From: Streptosporangiaceae bacterium
GTDB taxonomy: Bacteria > Actinomycetota > Actinomycetes > Streptosporangiales > Streptosporangiaceae
Assembly (NCBI GenBank): GCA_030038295.1
Contig: JASHPF010000216.1
Coordinates: 1 to 63,124 of the forward strand
Length of the DNA: 63,124 bases
Direction: 5' to 3'
The notes below the pieces were generated by a model, which had not been told where the DNA came from, did not search any database, and saw only the letters and a list, made by a program, of their open reading frames with translations. Below are positions 1-7,710 of the stretch, piece after piece. The position numbers and the translations under genes are program-made. The number at the start of each line of letters is the position of its first letter. Positions within the stretch are counted from its first letter, which is position 1.

Positions 1-230
1 GGCGCCGCGACGGCCGGGGCGGCCGCGACCAGAGCCGCGGCGGGCACGGCCTCGGTGTCCGGACGCTGCGCGGCCGCGGCGCCGGACATGCCGGTCAGGT
101 AGGACAGGTAGCCGGGTACCAGCGGCAGGCAGCACGGGGACAGAAAGGTGACCGCCCCCGCGGCGGCCGCCACCGGGATGGCTAGCAGCACCGGTCCCGA
201 GAGGATCAGGTGCTCGACCCCGCCACTCAC
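1..230 (-). CDS. ccdA: Cytochrome c biogenesis protein CcdA/DsbD-type, N-terminal part (cut by window edge)
   Basis: Reading leftward from a GTG at 230, the first residues are hydrophobic and contain the motif TFLSPCCLPLVPGYLSYL, the hallmark first membrane helix of CcdA/DipZ thiol-disulfide transporters, with its redox-type cysteine pair. These inner-membrane proteins move electrons from thioredoxin to extracytoplasmic cytochrome c maturation. A GGGAGG Shine-Dalgarno lies about 8 nt upstream of the GTG. After the first helix there is an Ala-rich acidic loop, and the gene then runs off the window at base 1, so only about 76 residues are visible. The motif is seen directly; the cytochrome c role is the family role. 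Confidence 0.85.
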   Translation of the reverse strand, partial: MSGGVEHLILSGPVLLAIPVAAAAGAVTFLSPCCLPLVPGYLSYLTGMSGAAAAQRPDTEAVPAAALVAAAPAVAA

Positions 231-325
231 CGGCCGGCCTCCCGCAGCGATCGTGGATGTGAACCGCATCTAAGCTACTCGCGCCCGGCCGGTCCGGCAG
301 CGCCGGTGGCGGCGAGGTTGACGGC

Positions 326-445
326 TCACAGCGACGTCAGGAACTCGATCAAGCCGGGAAAGTAGTGCTCAGGATCGTCGAACTGAGCCAGGTGGCTGCC
401 GTGGGGGCAGTGCAGATACCGGCCCTGCGGCAGCTGGCCGGCCAT
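326..445 (-). pseudogene. Remnant: C-terminal tail of an alpha/beta hydrolase (proline iminopeptidase-like)
   Basis: A 39-residue open stretch reads from ATG 445 to TGA 326. It contains GRYLHCPHGSHLAQFDD followed by HYFPGLIEFLTSL. This matches the end of the alpha/beta-hydrolase fold, where GSH carries the catalytic histidine and the last helix ends in an FL motif. Nothing upstream in frame resembles the rest of a hydrolase, and the yidC stop lies only about 20 bp away. I therefore read it as a truncated relic rather than a functional gene. A genuine short ORF cannot be excluded. Confidence 0.6.
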
Positions 446-467
446 CGCTCCGGGCCGCGGCGCGGAG

Positions 468-1241
468 CTACCCAGCCGTCGCGGTCGGCCGCAGCTGACC
501 AGGCCGCCGCGACCAGCGCCGCCAGAACGCCCGCTCCGCCGCCGTCCAGGCCGTGGTTGTCAGCAGGTACAGGCCGGCCGCTAGCGGCACGACCGCCGCG
601 ATGGCGACGGTGAGGTAGGGCAGCACGCGGGTGACCAGGCCCGCGATTCCGGCGATACCGCTGGCGGTGCGCGTCGGGTCGGCCCGGCTAGCGTCGGCCT
701 GGCTGTTGGCCCGGCCGATCCGCGCTATGGCGAAGCACGCGAGCGCCAGCAGCGCGAGCACGCCGAGGAACACCAGACCGTGGGCGCTCAGCGGACCCGC
801 GCTGCTGAGCCAGTGACTGCCGAGGGGTGCGCCCAGCAGGTCCCTGGTGAGCAGCGCGTTCGGCTTGCCCGCCACGGTCTTAGACAGGAACAGCCGGTAC
901 ATCACGCTGAAGAACGGCAACTGCAGCAGCAGTGGCAGGCAGCCGGCCAGCAGGGTGCCGCCCTGGGCCTGGTAGAGCGCGGCGAGCTCCCGCTCCAGCC
1001 GGTCGGGCTGGTGGGCGTAGCGGGCGCGCAGCTCGGCGACCCGCGGCTGGAGCGCGGCCAGGCCAGCCTGGCCGCGTAGCGCGGCAAAGCTGAGCGGAGC
1101 CAGCAGCAGCCGGACCGCCACGGTGAACAGGATGATGGCCGCGGCGGCGGCCAGCCCGCCGGGCAGCGGCGCCAGCAGCTGGGTCAGCAGGAACAGGAAG
1201 TGATAGGCGACGCCCAGCGGCGCATTGAGGAATCCGAGCAT
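468..1241 (-). CDS. yidC: YidC/Oxa1-family membrane protein insertase
   Basis: The protein is 257 aa. I chose ATG 1241 because GGAGGG lies 7 nt upstream and the protein starts directly with the YidC-type first helix (MLGFLNAPLGVAYHFLFLLT); the open frame continues to 1577 but that extension is a basic, low-complexity artefact. It has five hydrophobic segments, the charged cytoplasmic coiled region (ALQPRVAELRARYAHQPDRL) and the groove segment QAQGGTLLAGCLPLLLQLPFF, which places integral membrane proteins into the bilayer. It is shorter than the main chromosomal YidC beside rpmH-rnpA and lies next to a DUF6412-like gene, so it is probably a second, accessory insertase. Confidence 0.85.
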   Translation of the reverse strand: MLGFLNAPLGVAYHFLFLLTQLLAPLPGGLAAAAAIILFTVAVRLLLAPLSFAALRGQAGLAALQPRVAELRARYAHQPDRLERELAALYQAQGGTLLAGCLPLLLQLPFFSVMYRLFLSKTVAGKPNALLTRDLLGAPLGSHWLSSAGPLSAHGLVFLGVLALLALACFAIARIGRANSQADASRADPTRTASGIAGIAGLVTRVLPYLTVAIAAVVPLAAGLYLLTTTAWTAAERAFWRRWSRRPGQLRPTATAG

Positions 1242-1308
1242 GAGACTGCCCTCCAGCAAGTCGACGAGATACTCAGCCGGAGGCGGCCGCGTGGGCCGGG
1301 CTAACGGG

Positions 1309-1614
1309 TCAGGCGGCCGCCGGGGCCGCCGATGGTGCTCGCGGCCGGGCCCGCCCGGCCGCATCGGGGTCGCGCTGGCGCTGGAAAGCCGCGCCCCATG
1401 ATTTGCGCCGCAGCGCGACGGCGCGGCTCCGCAACGGCCCAGCCGTGACCGCACTGCCGGGCACCCGCGCCTGCGCGAGCACCGCGAGCAGGATCCCGGC
1501 GAGCACGACGGCGGCGAGGGCGAGCACCCCCGTCGGGGTGGTCGCCGGGTGTCCGGCCAGCTGCCAGCTGGCCGCAAGCTGAGCCAGCGCGACGGCGACC
1601 ATGATGCGGATCAT
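1309..1614 (-). CDS. DUF6412-like small membrane protein
   Basis: The 101-aa product starts at ATG 1614. Two hydrophobic stretches are followed by a conserved-looking basic tail with FQRQRDPDAAGRARPRAPSA, the pattern I associate with DUF6412 proteins encoded beside accessory YidC genes in actinobacteria. It sits 67 bp upstream of yidC on the same strand and is probably co-transcribed with it. Function is unknown; a partner or substrate of the insertase is a guess from context. The frame extends upstream to 1746, but that part crosses a strong palindrome and is low-complexity. Confidence 0.7.
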   Translation of the reverse strand: MIRIMVAVALAQLAASWQLAGHPATTPTGVLALAAVVLAGILLAVLAQARVPGSAVTAGPLRSRAVALRRKSWGAAFQRQRDPDAAGRARPRAPSAAPAAA

Positions 1615-1653
1615 CCGGGCCACAGCCGATAGCGTACGCGCCGAATGCAGCGA

Positions 1654-1681
1654 CGGCCGTGCGGCCCGGGCCGCACGGCCG
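1654..1681. repeat. Perfect 28-nt palindrome
   Basis: Arms reading CGGCCGTGCGGC and its complement flank a central CCGG, so all 28 bases form one uninterrupted self-complementary sequence. It lies between the gene ending at 1780 and the DUF6412-like gene starting at 1614, both leftward. It could fold into a very stable hairpin that terminates the upstream transcript, although there is no U-tract, or it could be an operator for the yidC unit. The palindrome is directly visible; either function is inference. Confidence 0.6.
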
Positions 1682-1779
1682 CCTCGTGACGCCGGGACGG
1701 CAGGCAAAATTAACGAAGCGGCCCGCGCAGGGACCACCGAGCACAACCTGCCGGGCGCCGACCTGCTCAGTCGGTGCGG

Positions 1780-2058
1780 TCAGGCGTGCGTGCGCTGAAC
1801 GCCGTCGTGCTGCTGCCAGGCGGCGGCGCCGGCGGCGCTTGCTGCCTTCGTCTGGCCCCACTTGTGCTTGACCGCTTCGGTGGGCGGAACGTCGAGCTCA
1901 CGGAACCACTGGCGGCACGCTGCAGCCAGCGCGGTCCCGCTGACGATCACGCCGATGAGCCCGATCAGGCCGCCGGTACCGAACAGCACGGCGCCGGTCA
2001 TCATCGACGTTTTGTTCAGCTGGAATGCGGTCGAGGGGTACGTCTGGCCGTTTTTCAT
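1780..2058 (-). CDS. Small conserved membrane protein of unknown function
   Basis: This is 92 aa, starting at ATG 2058 behind an AAGGAAAC ribosome site. The N-terminus (KNGQTYPSTAFQLNKTSMM) is followed by a glycine-rich transmembrane helix (GAVLFGTGGLIGLIGVIVSG) and a cytoplasmic tail with RQWFRELDVPPTEAVKHKWG. I recognise the layout from hypothetical proteins in other actinobacteria but know no function. It is followed by the perfect palindrome at 1654-1681. A one-helix membrane protein is the most that can be said. Confidence 0.7.
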   Translation of the reverse strand: MKNGQTYPSTAFQLNKTSMMTGAVLFGTGGLIGLIGVIVSGTALAAACRQWFRELDVPPTEAVKHKWGQTKAASAAGAAAWQQHDGVQRTHA

Positions 2059-2281
2059 TGTTTCCTTCCCTGAGTCAGTAGTCGCCTGTCCCCTTTCCCC
2101 ACGGCAGGGCGTCGGCGGTCATCCGTTGCGGGTGATTGGCCAACTACTGGAGGGTTAGCGTGCCGAGGACCGTGCCGCGAGGCGGGGCCGCACCCTGGCG
2201 ACGCCAAGGTCCGTTGGCTGCTCGTGCGTGACACGTCACCATTCGGCGACCCATGTCGGCGGGCCAGCTAGGGGCGACGCG

Positions 2282-2680
2282 CTAGGCCGGCCTGCCCCTG
2301 TCCACCTCGGTGACCCGCACCTGGTCGAGCCGGAGAGCGCGGGTCAGTTCGGCCAGCACTCGCGGCCCGTCGATAGCGCCGCAGCTGAACAGGTCGATGG
2401 CGATCAGCCGCTCCTCCGGCCAGGTGTGGATGGACAGGTGTGACTCGGCCAGGATGAGGACCAGCGTGATCGCGCCGTTGGGGAACACCACGTGACTGTT
2501 AGCGAGCACGTGGCCCGCGCCTGCCCGGACGGCGTCGCCAGCGAGGCCCGCGAGCACGGCCACGTCGGTCACCGGCGACTCGGGCGTGCAGACTGCGTCG
2601 GCGGCGAATAGCCGCTTGGCCGAGACAGCCTCGTGACGCCGCAGATCCGCGTAGCTGCTGGCCGCTTCCATGCCCGGCAT
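2282..2680 (-). CDS. speD: S-adenosylmethionine decarboxylase proenzyme
   Basis: SpeD makes decarboxylated AdoMet, the aminopropyl donor for polyamine synthesis. The 132-aa protein (ATG 2680) is the short class-1B form. It carries the self-cleavage motif [11 protein letters not shown]: cleavage is expected between Glu79 and Ser80, leaving the pyruvoyl group on the new N-terminus. His85 and the catalytic-type Cys in FSCGAID (Cys100) are present. The Shine-Dalgarno is weak and a second ATG lies 9 nt inside. It is transcribed divergently from the bpsA-like gene across a 120-bp region, the strongest clue that the two act together. Longer upstream in-frame sequence overlaps bpsA and was rejected. 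Confidence 0.9.
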   Translation of the reverse strand: MPGMEAASSYADLRRHEAVSAKRLFAADAVCTPESPVTDVAVLAGLAGDAVRAGAGHVLANSHVVFPNGAITLVLILAESHLSIHTWPEERLIAIDLFSCGAIDGPRVLAELTRALRLDQVRVTEVDRGRPA

Positions 2681-2800
2681 GATGTGGGAGAATACCGTAC
2701 CGGCCGCCGGGGTCCTCGGGTCGTCCCCTGGTCCCCGGGCTAGCGGCGCAGGGTCGCCCAACGCGGCGGCCGGACGATACCGGGACAAGAAACGCAGCCG

Positions 2801-4045
2801 ATGGACGTGGACGAAGTGGTGACGGAGGTCGCCACGGCGGTCGGCCTGGCAGAGGGCGAATCCGGCATCCGCGACATCTTGTCCGCCGTGCTGGCGGCCG
2901 AGCCGGCCCCGGTGCGCGAGATCGCCCGGCTGGCCGAGCTGCCCGTGCCGATCGTGGCAGCCGCGTGCAACGAGCTCCGCAGGCACGGCATCGTCGATAG
3001 CAAGCGGCCGGTCCATCTCACGGCGAGCGGCCGGGCCGCGATTGCCGACGTCAGCCTCGCCGGCGGCGTGCGCGTCACATGTCCCGAGTGCGGCGGCCGC
3101 GGCGAGATCGTGCCGCCGGAGCTGGCCGGCCTAGCCGCCATGCTGCAGGCGGTCTCGGCGGGGACCCCCGGTGCCAAGGCCGAGCTTGACCAGACGCACT
3201 GCACCGTGGACACCAAGGTGGGCCGCGTACTGCGGCTGCAGCGGGCGCGGGCGCTGGCCGGGCAGCGGATCGTGCTGCTGGGCGACGACGATCTCGTGTC
3301 CGTCGCGGTGGCGCACTACGCGGCCCTGACCGGCAGCCCAGCGGCGGTCCGTCGGCTGGCCGTCGTCGACGCCGACCCGGACATCCTGGCCTGGATCGAC
3401 CAGCAGGTCGCCGGCACCGGTACGACCGTCGAGACGGTGCACCACGACCTGCGCCGGCCGCTGCCAGCATCGCTCGCCGGCGGGTTTGACGTGGTGCTGA
3501 CCGATCCGCCGTACACGGTCCCCGGCGCCCGGCTGTTCCTGAGCCGCGCGGTGTCCGCGCTGGTGCCGGAGCCGGGTCGGCACGTCTTCTTTTCCTTCGG
3601 CGCGCGGCGGCCGGACGAGACGCTGCTCGTGCAGCAGGCCATGGCCGAGATGGGGCTGCTGGTCCGGTCCCTCACGCCCGGCTTCAACGAATACCTGGGC
3701 GCGGGCGTGCTGGCCGGCACCAGCAACCTGTACCACCTGCGAACCGTCGCGGGCGCCAGGCCGCTGATCGAGGGCGACTACGAGGGGCCGTTGTACACGG
3801 CCGACAACCGGGCGGCCGCCGCCCGGCCCTACCGGTGCGCCCGCTGTCGCGCGGTGTCCGAGGTCGGCCCTGGCGCCCGCTGGCCGCAGATCGCGGCCCT
3901 GCAGGCGGCCGGCTGCCCGGCGTGCGGCGGCACCGTGTTCCGGCCCATGCCGCTCCAGTCGCGCGGGGGTCGGGGCGTCGCCGGAGGCGCGCAGCAGTCG
4001 CGCCGCGTTCGGGCCGACGGGGCGGCGCGGGAAGGCAGCCGATGA
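2801..4045 (+). CDS. bpsA: BpsA-like branched-chain polyamine synthase (bis-aminopropyl spermidine synthase family)
   Basis: BpsA enzymes add aminopropyl groups from decarboxylated AdoMet onto spermidine to give N4-branched polyamines. The 414-aa protein shows a winged-helix N-terminus (about 35-85), a zinc-knuckle CPEC at 94-97, then a Rossmann aminopropyltransferase domain with the family motifs GDDDLVS (161-167) and DPPYT (235-239). A second cysteine pair set, CARC (346-349) and CPAC (372-375), forms a probable C-terminal zinc ribbon, followed by a basic tail. The stop overlaps the next start (ATGA). Family assignment is strong. Whether it makes branched polyamines here, or modifies another amine, is inference; no spermidine synthase is in the window. 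Confidence 0.8.
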   Translation: MDVDEVVTEVATAVGLAEGESGIRDILSAVLAAEPAPVREIARLAELPVPIVAAACNELRRHGIVDSKRPVHLTASGRAAIADVSLAGGVRVTCPECGGRGEIVPPELAGLAAMLQAVSAGTPGAKAELDQTHCTVDTKVGRVLRLQRARALAGQRIVLLGDDDLVSVAVAHYAALTGSPAAVRRLAVVDADPDILAWIDQQVAGTGTTVETVHHDLRRPLPASLAGGFDVVLTDPPYTVPGARLFLSRAVSALVPEPGRHVFFSFGARRPDETLLVQQAMAEMGLLVRSLTPGFNEYLGAGVLAGTSNLYHLRTVAGARPLIEGDYEGPLYTADNRAAAARPYRCARCRAVSEVGPGARWPQIAALQAAGCPACGGTVFRPMPLQSRGGRGVAGGAQQSRRVRADGAAREGSR

Positions 4046-4530
4046 CCGGTTACCTCGTCCGGCCCGCTACGGCCGCCGATGTCGAGGCGATCGTCGGCTA
4101 CGAGATCGACATCGCCGTCGTCTCGTTCGCCGACGAGGCCATCACCGATCCGGCGCTGCACCGCAAGCGAGTCAGCGGCGCGCTCGGCAAGCCGGGGGAG
4201 ATCACGCTGGTGGCCGTTGCCGAGTCGGCGCCGGATGTGCCGGTCGGCTGGGCGTGGGTGTCGGCCCGGACGAATTCGCTGACGGGCGACCGGTACGGGA
4301 ACTTCCGGTCGCTCGCCACGTCAGCCGGTCCCGATCGCAGTCGTGTCGGCGAACTGCTGATGGCGGCCGTGCTGACGGCGGCCGCTCAGGCCGGGCTGAC
4401 CCAGCTGACCGGGAAGGTGCACGCCGCGAATCTGGGCATGCGGACGCTGTACCGAGAGTTCGGCTTCACCGCCACACACCTCACGATGGAGCGCAGAATC
4501 ACGCTCGCCTCGGGCGGAACAGGTGCCTAG
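4042..4530 (+). CDS. GNAT-family N-acetyltransferase
   Basis: The 162-aa protein starts at ATG 4042, inside the stop of the bpsA-like gene. The GNAT fold is visible: an N-terminal YLVRPATAADVEAIVGYE strand/helix, the acyl-CoA loop region around GPDRSRVGELLMAAVL, and the C-terminal RTLYREFGFTATHLTMERR end that closes most GNAT domains. Its place between an aminopropyltransferase and an acyl-carrier module suggests that it acylates an amine, possibly the polyamine made by this operon. The substrate cannot be read from sequence. The last 8 bp overlap the next gene. Confidence 0.75.
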   Translation: MTGYLVRPATAADVEAIVGYEIDIAVVSFADEAITDPALHRKRVSGALGKPGEITLVAVAESAPDVPVGWAWVSARTNSLTGDRYGNFRSLATSAGPDRSRVGELLMAAVLTAAAQAGLTQLTGKVHAANLGMRTLYREFGFTATHLTMERRITLASGGTGA

Positions 4531-5617
4531 CGCGCCGGCCGACGCTGGCGCGGCCGGCGCCGTCGTCAAGTGCGTCGTCTGGGACATCGACAACACCCTG
4601 CTCGACGGCGTCTACCTGGAGTCGAAGGAGCAGCCGCCGCCCGCGGACCCAGTGCTGCTCGGCGTGCTGCGGATACTGGCCAGCCGCGGCATCCTGCAGG
4701 CAGTGGCGAGCCGCAACCCGCCGGCCGCAGCCGACTACGTGCAGCGGCTCGCCGGCCTGGACTTCGCCGCCGCAGAGTGCGGCTGGGACAACAAGCCAGC
4801 CGCCATCGGCCGTATCGCCGCCGACCTCGGCATCGTGCCCGATGCGATGGCGTTCGTCGACGACGACATGGTGGACCGCGCCGAGGTCGCGGCGGCGCTG
4901 CCCGGCGTGCTCGTGCTGACGCCGGAGGACGCCGCCGAGGCGGCAAGCTGGCCGCAGTTCAGCCCGCCGGCGGTGACCGCCGAGGCGCGCCGGCGTGGTC
5001 AGCTGTATGCCGACCGGCGACGTCGTCAGGCGGCCGCACGAGAGTTTGGCGGCTCCCGGGCGGAGTTCCTGCGGCACGTGGGTACGCGCGTGACCATCGC
5101 TCCGGCGACAGCGGCCGATCTGCCCAGACTGCACGAGCTGTCGGTGCGGACCCACCAGCTCAACTCGGCCGGACAGCCGGTGCCGGCCGCCGAGCTGGCC
5201 CGGCTGCTGTCCTCGCCCGGCGCGCAGGTCACCACGGTGGCGCTTGCCGACGACTTCGGCGACGACGGCCTGGTGGGCACGGCGATCTTGCTGGGTGACG
5301 CCGGGGGCCGCCCGCCGGAGCCTGGCGTCGCTACCGTGCCGCTGGTGATGATGTCGTGCCGCGCGCTCGGCCGCGGGGCGCTCGATGCGCTACTGGCCTC
5401 GCTGTGCCGGTCGGCCGCCGCGGCGGGCGCCACCGAGCTGGCGGTACCGTGCCGGGTGACCGACCGCAACGTGCCGTTTCGGCTGGCGCTGGCGGCGGCG
5501 GGTTTCCGGGCGGAGCCAGGCACGGTCACGGCCGACGGGCGAACGCTGTTCCGCCGGCAGCTGACGGGTGACCTGCCGAGCCTGCCCGACTTCGTCGTGA
5601 CACCGGGTCGGTCGTGA
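4523..5617 (+). CDS. FkbH-like HAD-IIIC phosphatase/acyltransferase with C-terminal GNAT domain
   Basis: FkbH-type enzymes take a glyceryl unit from 1,3-bisphosphoglycerate, dephosphorylate it and load it on an acyl carrier protein. This 364-aa protein (GTG 4523) has HAD motif I DIDNTLLDG (21-29), a motif-II-like ASRN (62-65), a conserved Lys91, and motif III FVDDDMVDR (111-119). The C-terminal half has the FkbH signature EFLRHVG and RTHQLN (209-214) leading into a GNAT-like fold. Motif I lacks the GG..GEDG continuation of classical FkbH and the usual CSKN is ASRN, so its donor may differ. It overlaps the genes on both sides, including the ACP, which fits a carrier-loading role. Confidence 0.8.
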   Translation: MPSAPADAGAAGAVVKCVVWDIDNTLLDGVYLESKEQPPPADPVLLGVLRILASRGILQAVASRNPPAAADYVQRLAGLDFAAAECGWDNKPAAIGRIAADLGIVPDAMAFVDDDMVDRAEVAAALPGVLVLTPEDAAEAASWPQFSPPAVTAEARRRGQLYADRRRRQAAAREFGGSRAEFLRHVGTRVTIAPATAADLPRLHELSVRTHQLNSAGQPVPAAELARLLSSPGAQVTTVALADDFGDDGLVGTAILLGDAGGRPPEPGVATVPLVMMSCRALGRGALDALLASLCRSAAAAGATELAVPCRVTDRNVPFRLALAAAGFRAEPGTVTADGRTLFRRQLTGDLPSLPDFVVTPGRS

Positions 5618-5871
5618 CGGCCGCCGCCGACCGGGTGGCCGACGAACTCCGCGTGCTGCTGGCCGAGGTCACCGGGCGGGACGAGCTGCGGGACATCCCC
5701 GCCACGACCGCGCTGCTGGGCGGCGGCGCGGGGCTGGACTCGCTGGCCGGCACGCTGCTGCTACGACAGCTGGAGCGCCGCTACGGCGTCGACGTTGCCG
5801 CCGAGGACCTCAACCTGGACGCCCTGGAGACCCTCGGCACGCTGGCGGCGTTCATCGCCGCTCGGCTCTGA
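5614..5871 (+). CDS. Acyl carrier protein
   Basis: This is an 85-aa acidic helical protein with the phosphopantetheine site GLDSLAG; Ser43 would carry the 4'-phosphopantetheine arm. It begins at GTG 5614, overlapping the FkbH-like stop by GTGA, so the two proteins are translationally coupled. No ketosynthase or NRPS module is nearby, so it is a free-standing carrier, probably for the unit activated by the FkbH-like enzyme. Its 3' end overlaps the convergent antiporter gene by 20 bp. Confidence 0.85.
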   Translation: MTAAADRVADELRVLLAEVTGRDELRDIPATTALLGGGAGLDSLAGTLLLRQLERRYGVDVAAEDLNLDALETLGTLAAFIAARL

Positions 5872-7033
5872 CGGCGCTGCGCCGCAGCAGCGTGGCGACG
5901 GCCGGGAACACCAGGACAGACACGACCCCAGCGCCGACCAGTGCCGCCGCGTTCGAGGGCAGCATGACGCCGTCGCTCAGGCCGATCGCGGCCAGCGCGA
6001 TCAGCAGTGGCATCGTGGTCGCGGTGATGAACGTCATCTCGAGCCGCTCCCGGAAGGGCAGCGCGCGCGCGTAGATCAGCAGCGACGGGAGCCCGCGCAC
6101 GATCAGCAGCAGGGCCGCGAACACGACGAGCCGGAGCGGGTTCTGGATGATCGAGCGAATGTCGAGCGACATGCCGGAGGCGACGAAGAACAACGGGATG
6201 AACACGCCGTAGCCGACGGCCTCCAGCTTCTCCTCCAGCGGCTTGACGTCAACATCCATCCGGCGCGTCCAGCGGCGCAGCACGAGCCCGGCGAGTACGG
6301 CACCCAGAACGACGTCGAGCCCGAAGTGCTCGGCCAGGCTCAGCAGCACGATGAGCAGCACAATCGACCAGCGCAGCGTTGCCTGCGCGGTGGCCCGCTG
6401 GCCCTGCTTGATCAGCGCGCGCAGGCGGGGCTCCCCGATCAGCCGTGGTGCGGCGGTCAGCAGCAGCGCGGCGACGAGCACCGCCGCCAGGGATGCGATC
6501 GCGACGTACTCGGAGCGCCTGGTGAGGAAGATTGAGATCGCCACGATCGGGAGCAGCTCGCCTACCGCGCCGGCGGCTAGCACGTACGCACCGAAGTCGC
6601 CGGAGAGCATGTCGTTGTCCTGCAGGATCGGCAGCAGCGTGCCGAGCGCCGTCGTCGTCAGCGCGAGCCCGATGGGCACGAAGTCGCGGACGAAGCCGAA
6701 GGAGGCGAGGACCGCGACGGCGCCGACCGCGAGTGCCGCGCTGACCAGCCAGCCCATGATGGCCATCCGCCCCGACCGCTGCCGCAACTGGCCGGGCTGG
6801 AGTTCGTAGCCGGCCAGCAGGAACAGGAACCCGAGCCCGATATCGGACAGCAGCTCGATGCTGGCGGGATGGCCGATACCGAGGCCCTGCGGGCCGATTA
6901 GGATGCCGCCGAAGATGAGCACCACGACCTGCGGGATCCGCGGGCCTGGCAGCATCGCGACGACGGCCGGCGCCAGCGCGGCTACCAGGACTGCGGCGAG
7001 CAGGGTATCCAGCCCCTGCGCTGTGGGCGTCAC
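5852..7033 (-). CDS. Cation:proton antiporter (CPA2/KefB-type membrane domain)
   Basis: The 393-aa product (GTG 7033, good GGGGGAA upstream) is almost entirely membrane segments, about 12 helices. It contains the Na+/H+ exchanger features FGGILIGPQGLGIG near the N-terminus, FLFLLAGYELQP in the core, and the ALTTTALGTLLPIL discontinuous-helix region. It lacks the C-terminal TrkA-N/RCK domain that many KefB-like exchangers carry. Expected role: exchange of Na+ or K+ for H+ across the cytoplasmic membrane. The 3' end is convergent with and overlaps the ACP gene. The upstream divergent region holds overlapping inverted repeats. Confidence 0.85.
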   Translation of the reverse strand: MTPTAQGLDTLLAAVLVAALAPAVVAMLPGPRIPQVVVLIFGGILIGPQGLGIGHPASIELLSDIGLGFLFLLAGYELQPGQLRQRSGRMAIMGWLVSAALAVGAVAVLASFGFVRDFVPIGLALTTTALGTLLPILQDNDMLSGDFGAYVLAAGAVGELLPIVAISIFLTRRSEYVAIASLAAVLVAALLLTAAPRLIGEPRLRALIKQGQRATAQATLRWSIVLLIVLLSLAEHFGLDVVLGAVLAGLVLRRWTRRMDVDVKPLEEKLEAVGYGVFIPLFFVASGMSLDIRSIIQNPLRLVVFAALLLIVRGLPSLLIYARALPFRERLEMTFITATTMPLLIALAAIGLSDGVMLPSNAAALVGAGVVSVLVFPAVATLLRRSAVRAERR

Positions 7034-7122
7034 GTGCGGCTGTTCCCCCGTGCCTGACCACCGTTAGCCCCGTGCCCGGCGGTCCGGTGAACATGCCCGG
7101 TCAGCCGGTTCGCTACGCACTG

Positions 7123-7148
7123 ACCGACGGTCGGTGACATCTGTCACC
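7123..7148. promoter_or_regulatory. Two overlapping perfect dyads in the antiporter/DUF1707 divergent region
   Basis: ACCGACGGTCGGT (7123-7135) is a 6-1-6 inverted repeat, and it overlaps GGTGACATCTGTCACC (7133-7148), a perfect 7-2-7 inverted repeat. They lie between two divergent genes starting at 7033 and 7198, where no terminator is needed, so an operator for one or two regulators is the likely meaning. No regulator gene is adjacent. Confidence 0.45.
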
Positions 7149-7197
7149 AGTGGGCGGGGCCCAGGGGCGGCAGAATCAGAGCAGAGGGGTGGTAGCG

Positions 7198-7617
7198 ATG
7201 AACGACGGGTCCCGGCAGTATCCGCCGGGCACCATGCGGGCATCGGACGCCGACCGGGATGCGGTCGTGGCCGAGCTCGGGGAGCATTTCCAGGCGGGTC
7301 GGCTGACGGTCGACGAGCTCGACGAGCGCACCGGCGTGGCGCTGCAGGCTCGGACGTTCGGGGAGCTGGCACCGCTCATCGCGGACCTGCCGCCGATCGC
7401 TCCGGCTGGCCAGGTGGCCAGCCAGTCCGGCGGGATGGCGGCCAGGGCCGGCCGGGCCTGGCCGCCCGCGCCGGTCGTCGTGGGCCTGATCGCGGTGGCC
7501 GTGGTCGCCGCCGCGCTCCTTTCAAGCGGAACCGGTGCCCGCGGCTCCCACGCGTGGTGGCTCATTCTGGTCGTACCGCTCGTGGCCCGGCGGATGATGT
7601 CCCGTCGCCGTCGGTGA
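7198..7617 (+). CDS. DUF1707 (SHOCT-like) domain protein with two membrane segments
   Basis: The product has 139 aa. ATG 7198 was chosen because GAGGGGT precedes it and the DUF1707 motif follows directly: MRASDADRDAVVAELGEHF, then GRLTVDELDERTGVALQART. The C-terminal half has two hydrophobic segments around PVVVGLIAVAVVAAALL and WWLILVVPLVA, then a basic end MSRRRR. DUF1707 proteins are common in actinobacteria and have no firmly established biochemical role. The domain presumably sits in the cytoplasm, tethered to the membrane. Confidence 0.85.
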   Translation: MNDGSRQYPPGTMRASDADRDAVVAELGEHFQAGRLTVDELDERTGVALQARTFGELAPLIADLPPIAPAGQVASQSGGMAARAGRAWPPAPVVVGLIAVAVVAAALLSSGTGARGSHAWWLILVVPLVARRMMSRRRR

Positions 7618-7710
7618 CGCCGACCCGATCTCGGCACATTCGCCAGACCCGCGGATAGAGTGCCGGGTTGTGACCCCGACCGCCAGAACGCTGCGCCAGG
7701 CTAGGGCCGA

